Shown here one piece after another: positions 24,909 through 33,460 of a DNA stretch of 64,000 bases. The stretch is from Saprospiraceae bacterium (GTDB lineage: Bacteria; Bacteroidota; Bacteroidia; Chitinophagales; Saprospiraceae), in NCBI GenBank assembly GCA_019638455.1, contig JAHBTU010000002.1:1212501-1276500 (forward strand), read 5' to 3'. The notes beneath the pieces were generated by a model. That model was not told the origin of the DNA and searched no databases. It saw nothing but the letters and a program-made list of their open reading frames with translations. Within the stretch, counting starts at the first letter, position 1, and every line of letters begins with the position of its first letter. Made by a program: the position numbers and the translations under genes.

Positions 24909-26330
24909 TTAGTGTGATAGTGTGGTCAATTGAGTGGTGGTTTCGTTTCGCAGTTGTTCCAAATACGCCCGTTTGGCCGGGTCGCGGTAAAACATATTCA
25001 TCGTCTCGAAGGGGATGATTTTTTCGTCGTCCAAACTTACGATGTGCACGCAGGATTTTTTAATCGCCCGCACATCGAAATCGTAAGCGTCAATAAATCG
25101 CATGATGATGATGCGGAAAAGGTTGTCGTAACCCAGGTTCGGGGCGCTGATTTGCGGCAGGCAACATAATATGCTGTGCAGTTCGTCGGTAGCGCATTCG
25201 ACCGAATTTCCGGTGCTGAACAGTTGAATCATGTGCTGGTGGAGCCGCTCATCCTGCTCATACACAATGGTATTGCGCGAGTTGTCGAGCAGGTCTTGCG
25301 GGTTGAGGTAGCGCGTGAGCGGAAATACCTGCTCGTCTATTTTCAGCGCGTAGGCCATCGCCAGCGCATCGGGGTTGCAAGGCACGGGGATGATGTCTTC
25401 GGGTTGGAAAATCGGTGACTGCCGCAGGATTTCCCGCCGCACTTCGGTCAGGGTGATGCGGTCGGTAGCCGGGTCGAAATGCTCGAAACGCCCAGCGGCC
25501 TGCGTCGGCTGGAAGGTGACGCCGCGCACACATTTTTGCTGCAACGCGAACTCGATGATGCTGCCGATTTCGCCGTCGTTCAGACCCTTTTGCAAGGTGA
25601 CGACGAGCGTCGTGGACAGATTCACTTTGTTCAAAATTTCCAAAGCCCGCAGCCGCACATCGAGCAAATTTTCTCCTCTTAAACTCTCTAACACCTTCGG
25701 ATTCAGCGAGTCGAATTGCAGGTAAATCTCAAAATCGGGCATGTAACCCGCCAGCCGCTCGGCGAACGCGGCGTCCTTCGCAATGCGGATACCGTTGGTG
25801 TTCAGCATCAGGTGACGGATGGGTTTTCGTTTTGCAATATCCAGTATTTCAAAGAATTGCGGATGCACGGTCGGTTCGCCGCCGCTGAGTTGCACCACGT
25901 CGGGCTGGCCTTCGTTGGCCACCACGAGGTCGAGCATTCGCTCGATTTCTTCCAGCGTCCGGTGCCGCCCGTGATGCGGCGACGACTCGGCGTAGCAGGT
26001 CGGGCAAGTCAGGTTGCAGCGGTCGGTCACCTCCACGATGGTGAGGCACGAGTGCTGCTCGTGGTCGGGGCAGAGGCCGCAATCGTAAGGGCAACCGAAG
26101 TGGGTGCGCGTGTTGAATCGGCGCGGCATCTCGCTGCGTTTGGCGTAGTTGCGTGTGTTGCGGTAATATTCGATGTCGTTGGCAATCAACACTTTTTCCG
26201 CGCCGTGTTCGGGGCAGCGTTTGAGCATGAAGACTTTTTCGTCTTCAAAAATCACCTTCGCGTCCACGCGGCGCAGGCAGCGGGGACAGAGAGAAAGCGT
26301 GAAGTCGTAGTAGATGTAAGGACGTTCCAT
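24909..26330 (-). CDS. Radical SAM protein resembling the Tes/MJ0619 family
   Basis: A 473-residue protein with many cysteines. The radical SAM motif is Cys105-x3-Cys109-x2-Cys112 (DRCNLTCPTC). Just before it, Cys80-x3-Cys84-x2-Cys87 (GCPYDCGLC) repeats the same spacing. The N-terminus has C15PRC18 and C39PEH, like a zinc or rubredoxin-type knuckle. Further motifs are QLSGGEPTVHP and a C-terminal CCLPQ. This cysteine layout (N-terminal knuckle, extra CX3CX2C) is that of the archaeal MJ0619/tetraether synthase (Tes) group, whose archaeal members join or methylate inert carbons. Linkage to a small membrane protein and an Lgt paralogue favours a lipid or lipoprotein substrate. The substrate itself is inferred, not shown. 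Confidence 0.75.
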   Translation of the reverse strand: MERPYIYYDFTLSLCPRCLRRVDAKVIFEDEKVFMLKRCPEHGAEKVLIANDIEYYRNTRNYAKRSEMPRRFNTRTHFGCPYDCGLCPDHEQHSCLTIVEVTDRCNLTCPTCYAESSPHHGRHRTLEEIERMLDLVVANEGQPDVVQLSGGEPTVHPQFFEILDIAKRKPIRHLMLNTNGIRIAKDAAFAERLAGYMPDFEIYLQFDSLNPKVLESLRGENLLDVRLRALEILNKVNLSTTLVVTLQKGLNDGEIGSIIEFALQQKCVRGVTFQPTQAAGRFEHFDPATDRITLTEVRREILRQSPIFQPEDIIPVPCNPDALAMAYALKIDEQVFPLTRYLNPQDLLDNSRNTIVYEQDERLHQHMIQLFSTGNSVECATDELHSILCCLPQISAPNLGYDNLFRIIIMRFIDAYDFDVRAIKKSCVHIVSLDDEKIIPFETMNMFYRDPAKRAYLEQLRNETTTQLTTLSH

Positions 26331-26363
26331 CAGCCAATTATTGGTCTTGCGTTTTTATGCAAA

Positions 26364-26396
26364 TTTGGAATTTGATTCCGATTTTGCATAATTTTG
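26364..26396 (+). promoter_or_regulatory. Probable promoter of the DUF4143 ATPase gene
   Basis: TTTG at 26364-26367 and TAATTTTG at 26389-26396 are 21 bp apart, close to the Bacteroidota -33/-7 arrangement, and end 16 bp before the ATG at 26413. Confidence 0.45.
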
Positions 26397-26412
26397 TAAA
26401 AAATTTAGAAAC

Positions 26413-27576
26413 ATGATACCGCGTCAAATCGAGCAAAAGGCCGAAGAACTGTTGGGAAAATATCCCTTAATCGCCGTTACTGGCCCTCGACAATCGGGCA
26501 AAACAACTTTAGCCCAAAGACTTCGCCCCGGCTTCAAATACATCAATCTTGAACTTGACGAAAACCTTGATTTTGCTCAAAACGACCCAAATGGATTTCT
26601 ACAAGTCCACCAAGGCGGAGTTATTTTGGACGAAGTTCAGTACGCTCCAGCCCTGTTTCCCTACCTCAAACACTACACTGACCAGCGCGGAAACCCGGGC
26701 GAATATATCCTGACTGGTTCGCAACATTTTCTGCTGCTCGAAAAAATAACACAATCGCTGGCGGGTCGGGTCGCCTTGTTGCAACTGTTGCCTTTTTCGA
26801 TGCTCGAACTTCAAAATGCCAATATGCCCCCCAACACCCCGGAAGCATTTATTTTGAGCGGCGGCTATCCGCGTATTTACGACAAAAACATAGCGCCCAC
26901 CGATTTTTACCCCAACTATGTGCGTACCTATGTGGAACGCGACGTGCGGCAAATATTGAATGTCAACGACTTGCGCTTGTTTCGCCAGTTTTTGACGGCT
27001 TGTGCCGGGCGTGCCGGACAAATCGTCAACTTTCTGGAATTGGGCAATTTGTTGGGCATTGATTCAAAAACCGTAAAGTCGTGGGTCGGTGTTTTGGAGG
27101 CGAGTTTCGTTGTCTTTTTGTTGCCGCCTTATCACCGCAATTTCGATAAGCGCATCGTCAAGTCTCCCAAACTCTATTTCTACGACACGGGTCTTGCTTG
27201 TTCATTGCTGAATATCAATACAGTAGAGCAGTTGGATGCCCATTTTGCTAAAGGCGCTTTGTTTGAAAACATGATCATCGCCGAACTGCTCAAACAAAAA
27301 TTCAATTCGGCCGCAACACCTGCTTTCTATTTCTGGCAAGACAGCAATCTGCGCGAGATTGACCTCTTGGCGGAGGAAGGCCCCAAACTGAAAGCGGTCG
27401 AGATAAAAGCCGGAAAAACAATTAATACTGTTTTTTTCAAAAACTTGTACGCCTTTCGGAATCTCGCTGGCGCCGAAAACACGGAGATTTTTTTGGTCTA
27501 TGGCGGGGAAACTGTGCAGCCTCGCAGCGACCTTCAAATTTTACCTTGGAACCACGCGACGATGGTTTTCCGATAA
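26413..27576 (+). CDS. AAA_14/DUF4143 ATPase
   Basis: A 387-residue protein with an N-terminal AAA_14 domain: Walker A GPRQSGKTT (24-32), Walker B VILDEVQ (about 70-76), and the LTGSQHFLLLEKITQSLAGRV sensor region. A C-terminal DUF4143 domain (SPKLYFYDTGLACSLL, then FENMIIAELLK and the nuclease-like EIDLLAEEG...KAVEIKAG) completes it. The EIDLL...VEIKAG pair is the PD-(D/E)xK-like core common in this family. Function is unknown, but such genes spread horizontally and often sit alone. It interrupts the minus-strand radical SAM/Lgt neighbourhood and its 3' end overlaps the Lgt gene tail by 43 bp. Confidence 0.88.
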   Translation: MIPRQIEQKAEELLGKYPLIAVTGPRQSGKTTLAQRLRPGFKYINLELDENLDFAQNDPNGFLQVHQGGVILDEVQYAPALFPYLKHYTDQRGNPGEYILTGSQHFLLLEKITQSLAGRVALLQLLPFSMLELQNANMPPNTPEAFILSGGYPRIYDKNIAPTDFYPNYVRTYVERDVRQILNVNDLRLFRQFLTACAGRAGQIVNFLELGNLLGIDSKTVKSWVGVLEASFVVFLLPPYHRNFDKRIVKSPKLYFYDTGLACSLLNINTVEQLDAHFAKGALFENMIIAELLKQKFNSAATPAFYFWQDSNLREIDLLAEEGPKLKAVEIKAGKTINTVFFKNLYAFRNLAGAENTEIFLVYGGETVQPRSDLQILPWNHATMVFR

Positions 27577-28316
27577 TAAAAAAGCCCGGCGAGGCAAGCG
27601 AGTTGAATCGTGGAAAGGCCGAACGGGAAAATGTAAACCGGCTTGAGCCACTCCACAAAGAAACGCCACACGAGGTAGCCGATGAGGAAAATTTTGAAAC
27701 GGGCACCGTTGGCGAGCGGGTCAGACTTTCCAAGTTTTTGAAACTTGGAAAGTCTCGCGTTCCCCTTGTTTTCCAGCAAAAAAATGAAACCCGCGAGCGC
27801 GGCGAGGAAAATGATTTCGTAAAAATTGACGGGGTGCCGCGGTATGCCGTCGCCAAAATCAATGGCCCAGGGGAGCGACGACGGCAGGCCGTGTGTGCCG
27901 TCCGTCAAGCCCGCGAAGTGACATCCCAGCCGCCCAATCGCAAGGCCGAGTATGAGTGGGTAAGTCATCAAGTCGCCCGAAGAAGTCGTGACGCCAATGA
28001 TTTTTTTGGTGATTTCCACGCCCGCCAAGCCGCCGAGCAAGCCGCCGACGATGGTTTTGTTGCTCATCCAGACGAGCAAATTCAGTTGGGAAAAATGTCC
28101 GGGATTTTCCAAAATGCCGAGCAAATGGCTGCCCAGCAAAGCCCCCGCCGCCGCGCCGATAAATATCCACCAGCGGTTTTCGTCGCTGATAGGGTCTTGG
28201 CTGTGAGCGCGTTGCCACGCATAGAGCCGATAGCCAAGCGTGTAGGACAGCATTTCAAAAAGAAGATGCGCTGAAAGGGAGGCTGCGCCGATGTGTATTT
28301 CGAGTGGGTATTGCAC
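27534..28316 (-). CDS. Prolipoprotein diacylglyceryl transferase (Lgt) family paralogue
   Basis: A 260-residue, seven-helix membrane protein of the Lgt family. The signature loop GLAIGRLGCHFAG corresponds to the GRIGNFIN motif of E. coli Lgt. HPVNFYE replaces the usual HPSQLYE. The Asn that follows GR(I/L)G in true Lgt (Asn146 in E. coli) is Cys here, so catalysis on lipoproteins may be lost or altered. Residues about 185-205 (NARLSKFQKLGKSDPLANG) are an insertion encoded by a perfect palindrome at 27724-27754. With the radical SAM gene nearby it may handle an unusual lipid. A canonical lgt is expected elsewhere. Confidence 0.75.
   Translation of the reverse strand: MQYPLEIHIGAASLSAHLLFEMLSYTLGYRLYAWQRAHSQDPISDENRWWIFIGAAAGALLGSHLLGILENPGHFSQLNLLVWMSNKTIVGGLLGGLAGVEITKKIIGVTTSSGDLMTYPLILGLAIGRLGCHFAGLTDGTHGLPSSLPWAIDFGDGIPRHPVNFYEIIFLAALAGFIFLLENKGNARLSKFQKLGKSDPLANGARFKIFLIGYLVWRFFVEWLKPVYIFPFGLSTIQLACLAGLFYYRKTIVAWFQGKI
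27724..27754. repeat. Perfect palindromic repeat inside the Lgt-like gene
   Basis: GACTTTCCAAGTTT (27724-27737) is the exact reverse complement of AAACTTGGAAAGTC (27741-27754), with a 3-base loop. It is in frame and adds a short, charged, poorly conserved segment to the protein, as expected of a REP-like element that landed in a loop. Confidence 0.8.
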
Positions 28317-28340
28317 GGCGAAAAACGGGGTAGGGGTGGG

Positions 28341-29237
28341 TCAAATTTCTTTTTCCGACTCTTCCAAAAACGCTTTTAGCATTTCCCAAAGAGGCTGGTG
28401 TTCGGGCACGAACGAACGCTCGCTCAGTTTGTTGAACTCGAACCAGCGCAATTCCGAAATATCGTCGTTGGGTTGGGGGTCGCCCTCCACGAAGACGCAG
28501 GCATAGAGATGGGTCATCACCACGTCCCAAGAGTTGCGATAGCGCCAGTCGTCAATGCGGCAAGAGCCGATGTAAACGAGGCTCTCGATGTCCATCACCC
28601 CACATTCTTCCACCAGTTCGCGCAGGGCAGCCTCCTCATAGCTACCGTCGGATGGGTCGGTGAAGCCGCCGGGGAAACGGTAGCGGGTCTCGTTTTCCTT
28701 TCGAGCCAGCAGCAGATCGCGTCCGTCGTTGCGAAACACCGCCACATCCACCGTGGGATAGACGGTGGGGAAGCGGCGCAGGTGGGCGTATATCATGCCG
28801 GCGCGGAAGTCGCGCAGCTCTCCCATTTCCACTTGTGGCGTATGTTTCATCTCCTCTTCGCTTGGCTCCAGCACTTCTGTGTGGTAGCGCCCGCTGTAGC
28901 GCAGCACGAAATCTTCTTCGGAGCCATAGAGCGTCACGGTTTCTTCGGGGCGCAGTTCGAGGATGCGGCGGTCGAGTTCTTGGCTCCATATACGGTCGTC
29001 GGGCAAGTCGGGCATTTCCTCCACCGCGATGTCGTCGCCATATCGGTCGTTGAACATGAGTTGGCGGAGTTCCAAGTCAATCGGATTGTAGAGGCTGGGC
29101 GCGGGGTTGGAGCCGAGAAACACGATGACGCGCTTGTGTCGCTCCTGCACCACGGCGATGAGCCGCTCGTGTACGGGAGTGAGTTCGAGTACCTGAAACC
29201 GACCGACGATGATGCCTGTGCCTTGCTTGTTGTCCAT
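28341..29237 (-). CDS. Bifunctional nicotinamide-nucleotide adenylyltransferase/Nudix hydrolase
   Basis: A 298-residue NadM-Nudix type protein. The N-terminal half has the nucleotidyltransferase motif GRFQVLELTPVHERLI (histidine of the HxxH-type site) and RYGDDIAVEEMPD. The C-terminal Nudix domain (about 150-285) has GGFTDPSDGSYEEAALRELVEECG; the REL-x-EE core is intact while the glutamate in the first half of the Nudix box is replaced. The first domain would make NAD from NMN and ATP, and the second hydrolyse ADP-ribose or a damaged dinucleotide. The start at 29237 matches the domain edge; the upstream frame to 29393 crosses the promoter region. Confidence 0.85.
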   Translation of the reverse strand: MDNKQGTGIIVGRFQVLELTPVHERLIAVVQERHKRVIVFLGSNPAPSLYNPIDLELRQLMFNDRYGDDIAVEEMPDLPDDRIWSQELDRRILELRPEETVTLYGSEEDFVLRYSGRYHTEVLEPSEEEMKHTPQVEMGELRDFRAGMIYAHLRRFPTVYPTVDVAVFRNDGRDLLLARKENETRYRFPGGFTDPSDGSYEEAALRELVEECGVMDIESLVYIGSCRIDDWRYRNSWDVVMTHLYACVFVEGDPQPNDDISELRWFEFNKLSERSFVPEHQPLWEMLKAFLEESEKEI

Positions 29238-29417
29238 GTTGAAATTTGCTGCAAGGTTAGGGAGAATGATTGGTTTGACAGCGCCAATTGTGCCAATTGG
29301 CCGGATTTCAAGCCAAAAGCCACTACGGATGGAGCGCGTCCCGATAGGGAATTTTTGGGGTTTTGACCGTTTGAGCGGGGATGCGTGCCACAATTAACCA
29401 ACCCATGTAGAGCGTGT

Positions 29418-30311
29418 CTATTGCACCACGACGGCCAATTTGCCATCGCCACTCACAGCCATTCGGCTGATGCTCTTCACGCCGTATTGGGAAAGGTCGG
29501 CGACCAATTTCCATTCGGTGTCGCGTCCTTTGGCGTATTGAAAAAGCTTGGCACCGTTGCCAGTGAGATAGGTGCCATCGGCCAGCACCGCAAAATCCTC
29601 GCTGCCGGGGGGCATGATGGTCACGATTTCGGGGATGGGCTTGGTCACGTCCCATGTTTTCAAGAACCAAGTTTCGCTTGATTTGGTGACGAAGGCAAGG
29701 CGACCGTCGGGGAGGGGCTGCAAGCAGCGACCGGGGTTGGCAGCGATGCGAAGCAGTTGTTGGTTGCGTGTGTTGGCGGTGCAGAGCGTATGTGCTGCGC
29801 CGTCGTCGCCCACGATGAACAATGCGGCCAATGTGTCGCGCAGCCAGCAGTGGTAGCCGACGTTGAAAATGGCGGGAAATTCGGGCCGACCGTTGTCGGA
29901 GCGGTCTAGCGGGAACGACCACAGGCGCTGGTTGCCGTCTTCTTCCACGCGCACGGCGGAGAAGCGCCGGCCTCCGGGCATCGGCACGGGAGAATACTCG
30001 GAGGTGGCGCGTGTGGCCGTGACGGGGGTGATGGTGCGCACGAGCAGGTCAAGGGCGTAGATGTCGGTCTGCGTCGTATCATGGGGCGTTTGTGCGGTGA
30101 GGTATAGTTCGTTGTTGGAGAAGAAGTTGGGCTGGTTATTGTAGCCTGTCGGGTTGAACGCCGTGCAAAAGCGGGGTGTGTGGATTTCCCAATGGCCGTC
30201 GGTTTTTTTATTCAAGGAAAACAACAGGATGTCGTGGTGGTCGAGGCGTTGGGCGGAGAGCGTCAGCGCGGTGGCGAAGGCTGCGAGGAAGGGTGGGAGG
30301 TAGCGGCGCAT
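29418..30311 (-). CDS. Secreted beta-propeller (PD40/TolB-like) protein
   Basis: A 297-residue protein with a signal peptide (RRYLPPFLAAFATALTLSAQ). The mature part has repeated blades with the PD40 theme: an aromatic strand, a loop such as SEYSPVPMPGGRRFSAVRVEEDGNQRLW, and TLAALFIVGDDGAAHTL. It lacks a T9SS C-terminal domain, so it is probably periplasmic. Function is not recognised; propellers usually bind protein or polysaccharide ligands. The start is chosen at 30311 because the upstream extension to 30491 has no signal and covers a dispersed repeat. Confidence 0.7.
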   Translation of the reverse strand: MRRYLPPFLAAFATALTLSAQRLDHHDILLFSLNKKTDGHWEIHTPRFCTAFNPTGYNNQPNFFSNNELYLTAQTPHDTTQTDIYALDLLVRTITPVTATRATSEYSPVPMPGGRRFSAVRVEEDGNQRLWSFPLDRSDNGRPEFPAIFNVGYHCWLRDTLAALFIVGDDGAAHTLCTANTRNQQLLRIAANPGRCLQPLPDGRLAFVTKSSETWFLKTWDVTKPIPEIVTIMPPGSEDFAVLADGTYLTGNGAKLFQYAKGRDTEWKLVADLSQYGVKSISRMAVSGDGKLAVVVQ

Positions 30312-30430
30312 AGTTGTTTTTGAAGCAAATCTATGCCAAATCTCGAAAATCGTGTGCGCGGCGTGGTTGGCTCGCCGCTTGTGTGGCCAAACATCAAATG
30401 TGAATAAGCATTGTATGCCCAGATTAAAGA

Positions 30431-30500
30431 GGATTTGAATCTGCCCGTTGGCAAGACAGGGATTTCCTTGATTGATTTGCATGATTTCCAAAGGATTGCG
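30431..30500 (+). repeat. Dispersed repeat, copy 2 (divergent)
   Basis: GGATTTCCTTGATTGATTTG followed by CATGATTTCCAAAGGATTGCG aligns with the middle of the copy at 61235-61341. The region 30312-30594 (283 bp) otherwise holds no gene; a short CTTGCCCGGCCAAG motif near 30547 also recurs at 62726. Confidence 0.5.
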
Positions 30501-30594
30501 AGCACCGTTCGTTCAAAACCACCTTGTCAGACCCTGTACTCAGGGGCTTGCCCGGCCAAGTGGAAGCGGACGGGGCTGATTTGCGTTGACTATA

Positions 30595-31212
30595 TCACAC
30601 CATCCCAATCTTTTCAAACCGATACCCTTCCCTCGCATAATGCTCCAATACTGCCGGTAGCGCAAAACGCACGTTGCGTTGGGCTTTCAAGCTGTCGTGC
30701 ATCAGCACAATGGAGCCGGGTTGGGCATGGTCGAGCACGTTTTGGAGGCATTGTTGAGGCGATATGTGCACGTCGTAGTCGCCACTAAGCACGTCCCACA
30801 TGATGATTCGAAAGTGCCGCACCAAGGACATTCGCTGGCGCGGTGTCAGCCGCCCATAAGGTGGGCGGAAGAGCCGACTTTTTACCACGCGGGCGCATCG
30901 GCGCACGTTATTGAGATACGGGACGGCATCGGTGTGCCAGCCGTTCAGGTGGTGGTAGGTGTGATTGCCGACGGCGTGCCCCTCTTCGAGTATTTGTTGG
31001 AAGATGGCGGGGTGTTTCACCACGTTGTCGCCCACGCAGAAAAAAGTTGCTTTGGCTTGGTAAGGCCGCAGCGTGTCGAGTACCCAAGGGGTCACCTCGG
31101 GAATCGGCCCATCGTCGAAAGTCAGGTACAACACCCGTTCTTGCGTGTCGAGCCGCCAAGTGTATGCAGGCATGAATGCCTGAAGAAGTTTGGGCGTTTT
31201 GGCGATGAACAT
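30595..31212 (-). CDS. Polysaccharide deacetylase (NodB-like)
   Basis: A 205-residue carbohydrate esterase family 4 protein. Motif 1 is TFDDGP (Asp33 catalytic base, Asp34 metal ligand), motif 2 is HTYHH (His84 and His88 metal ligands), motif 3 is RPPYGR and the final motif is LMHDS with the catalytic histidine. It would remove N-acetyl groups from chitin-like or peptidoglycan oligomers. No clear signal peptide is present (FIAKTPKLLQAFMPAYTW may be an anchor), so location is uncertain. It is followed downstream by an unrelated propeller gene. Confidence 0.88.
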   Translation of the reverse strand: MFIAKTPKLLQAFMPAYTWRLDTQERVLYLTFDDGPIPEVTPWVLDTLRPYQAKATFFCVGDNVVKHPAIFQQILEEGHAVGNHTYHHLNGWHTDAVPYLNNVRRCARVVKSRLFRPPYGRLTPRQRMSLVRHFRIIMWDVLSGDYDVHISPQQCLQNVLDHAQPGSIVLMHDSLKAQRNVRFALPAVLEHYAREGYRFEKIGMV

Positions 31213-31372
31213 AGTGGAGGTTTCTGATTTGAATCTCTCCCGGCCAAGCGGAGCGCGCGGAGTTTCTTTATGATTTTGAGATTTTAGGTCGGGAGGCGGG
31301 GCAAAAATGATAAGATTTTACCGTTTGTGGTCAAAAGGGGATGGTGGGCGGATTACTTTTGGAGAAAACCGC

Positions 31373-31380
31373 TACTTTTG
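31373..31380 (+). promoter_or_regulatory. Probable -7 box for gltX
   Basis: TACTTTTG lies 107 bp before the start; another TACTTTTG is at 31354-31361. Transcripts from either would carry the long hairpin at 31399-31464 in their leader. Confidence 0.4.
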
Positions 31381-31398
31381 CTGCCACAAGGTCGGAAG

Positions 31399-31464
31399 GG
31401 TCGTTAAGGTCATTGGCAGTCATGGTGCGCTTTCTCGCAATGACTGCCAATGGCCTTAATGACC
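31399..31464. repeat. Long hairpin in the gltX leader
   Basis: The 25-bp arms 31399-31423 (GGTCGTTAAGGTCATTGG...) and 31440-31464 are complementary except at two positions, with a 16-base loop. The arm sequence is related to the repeat unit at 9149-9179. Confidence 0.85.
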
Positions 31465-31487
31465 TTAATAACCCTCTGACGACTTCG

Positions 31488-33017
31488 ATGCTCAAACCTC
31501 GCGTTCGTTTTGCTCCCTCACCTACTGGCGCGCTGCATATCGGCGGCGTGCGTACGGCGCTTTACAATTACCTTTTTGCCAAACAACATGGCGGCACATT
31601 TATCCTCCGCATCGAGGACACCGACCAAAATCGGTTTGTGCCGGGCGCTGAGGCTTATATCATAGAGACCCTCAAATGGGTAGGGCTGTTGCCCGACGAG
31701 GGCGTAGCCTTCGGCGGCGATGCTGGCCCTTATCGGCAAAGTGACCGCAAGGACATCTATCAGCGGTATGCCCGCGAGTTGGTGGAGCGAGGCCACGCTT
31801 ATTATGCTTTCGACACGCCCGATGCTTTGGATGCCCGCCGCCAATCGGAAGAAAACTTCACCTACAACTACCTGACTCGCAGTAGCCTGACCAACGGCCT
31901 GACGCTTTCGCCATCGGAAGCGCAGGCGCGCGTCGCGGCAGGCGAGCCTTGCGTCGTGCGCCTACTGGTGGAGCCGGGGCAAGCCATTCACGTCCGCGAC
32001 CTTGTGCGCGGCGACGTGGTTTTCCAAAGCAGTGAACTGGACGACAAGGTGCTGCTAAAGGCCGACGGGATGCCGACGTATCACCTCGCCAACATCGTGG
32101 ACGACTACCTGATGCGCATCACCCACGTCATTCGGGGCGAGGAGTGGCTGCCGAGCACCGCTCATCACGTCCTGCTCTATCGGGGTTTTGGCTGGGAAGA
32201 CACCATGCCGCAATTCGCTCACCTGCCGCTTATCCTGAAGCCTTTTGGCAACGGCAAATTGAGCAAGCGCGATGGTGCCAAATTTGGCATCCCCGTCTTC
32301 CCGCTCGAATGGAACGGTGCTACACCGGACGAGCATTTCAGCGGTTTCCGCGACACTGGTTTTTTGCCGGAAGCCGTCATCAATTTTCTTGCATTGCTGG
32401 GCTGGCACCCGGGCGGCGAGCAAGAGATTTTTTCTCTTTCGGAATTGATAGAGGCGTTCTCCATAGAACACATCAGCAAGGGCGGGGCGCGCTTCGATTA
32501 CGAGAAGGCCAAGTGGTTCAACCAAAAATACATTCAGGCAGCGGACAACGCCGCGCTGGCCACACACATTCGCCCGCTCGCCGCGGCGAAAGGTTATGCG
32601 ACGAGCGACGATTTTCTGGCAAAAGTGGCCGCCTTGATGAAGGAACGGGTGACATTTTTGCCCGATTTTGTGGAGGAAGGCTACTACCTGTTTGAGCCAG
32701 TGCGCCACTACGACGACGAGACCCTGCAAAAAAAATGGAATGCGGGTTTAACGCCTATCTTTGAGGAATTAACGGCGAGGCTGGCTACTTTTGAGCCTTT
32801 TGAAAGCGGGGATTTGGAAGGAGTAGTCAAAAATTTTATTTCAGAAAAAGGGCTAAAACCCGGCGATGTGCTGCCGTTGCTGCGTTTGGCATTTGCCGGC
32901 ACCATGAAAGGCCCGGCGGTGTTCGACATGGCGGCGGCTTTGGGGCGGGCAGAGACCGTGGAGCGTCTGCGGCGGTTTTTGGCACACGCGGCATCATTTC
33001 ATGCTGTTGGTGTTTAG
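31488..33017 (+). CDS. gltX: Glutamate--tRNA ligase
   Basis: A 509-residue class I aminoacyl-tRNA synthetase. The HIGH-type motif is HIGG (residues 17-20, SPTGALHIGG) and the KMSKS-type motif is KLSKR (257-261). RIEDTDQNRFVPGAEAYI and GEEWLPSTAHHVLLYRGFGW are typical of bacterial GluRS. It charges tRNA-Glu, and supplies Glu-tRNA for tetrapyrrole synthesis. The start at 31488 (MLKPRVRFAPSPTG) is fixed by the domain; the frame upstream to 31341 crosses the hairpin leader. Length and motifs indicate an intact essential gene. Confidence 0.95.
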   Translation: MLKPRVRFAPSPTGALHIGGVRTALYNYLFAKQHGGTFILRIEDTDQNRFVPGAEAYIIETLKWVGLLPDEGVAFGGDAGPYRQSDRKDIYQRYARELVERGHAYYAFDTPDALDARRQSEENFTYNYLTRSSLTNGLTLSPSEAQARVAAGEPCVVRLLVEPGQAIHVRDLVRGDVVFQSSELDDKVLLKADGMPTYHLANIVDDYLMRITHVIRGEEWLPSTAHHVLLYRGFGWEDTMPQFAHLPLILKPFGNGKLSKRDGAKFGIPVFPLEWNGATPDEHFSGFRDTGFLPEAVINFLALLGWHPGGEQEIFSLSELIEAFSIEHISKGGARFDYEKAKWFNQKYIQAADNAALATHIRPLAAAKGYATSDDFLAKVAALMKERVTFLPDFVEEGYYLFEPVRHYDDETLQKKWNAGLTPIFEELTARLATFEPFESGDLEGVVKNFISEKGLKPGDVLPLLRLAFAGTMKGPAVFDMAAALGRAETVERLRRFLAHAASFHAVGV

Positions 33018-33038
33018 CAGGTTCGACGCGACAACTGT

Positions 33039-33140
33039 GCCTTGATTCGCTAGGATATGTCAAATGACATGATTGTTCTCCCTGATTTTGACCAGATCGC
33101 GCTTTTAGCCATGCTCAAAATCTGGCGACGCGAAGTATAA
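33039..33140 (+). repeat. Dispersed repeat, copy 3
   Basis: CCTTGATTCGCTAGGATATG ... GATTTTGACCAGATCGCGCT ... CATGCTCAAAATCTGGCGACGCGAAGTATA. The copy at 61235-61341 shares most positions, including the end CGACGCGAAGTATA. It lies just after gltX. Confidence 0.7.
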
Positions 33141-33163
33141 CTTTTTACTCGAAAAAATAAAAT

Positions 33164-33340
33164 ATGGCCAAGCGGAACAAACCTAAGGCGCCCCCAAAGC
33201 CGGAAAAAAAGCCCGATAAATTGAGTGGCATCAACATTCAGGTGAACGAATGGGGGCAAATCGTGCGCGATGTCGAGGTTGACGACATCAATGATTTCCT
33301 GAACAAAAATGTGCCTGACAAGAAATTTTCCGAAGAATAA
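33164..33340 (+). CDS. Small basic hypothetical protein (58 residues)
   Basis: A short open frame starting at the ATG at 33164: MAKRNKPKAPPKPEKKPDKL, then a balanced segment with NIQVNEWGQIVRDVEVDDIN and a polar end. The Lys/Pro-rich opening and folded-looking second half suggest a real small protein, not a chance frame. The start directly follows an AT-rich stretch after the dispersed repeat. No family is recognised. Expression is unproven. Confidence 0.5.
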   Translation: MAKRNKPKAPPKPEKKPDKLSGINIQVNEWGQIVRDVEVDDINDFLNKNVPDKKFSEE

Positions 33341-33460
33341 CACATCCGTTCCGCCTTGCAGACAAACCGATTCTAATTATCTTTTTAATCCCGTTTAATC
33401 CGCAACAAATTCGAACATTTCTCTTGACACCCCCGGCGCGGCCTCCTTCGGTCGTCCGTG

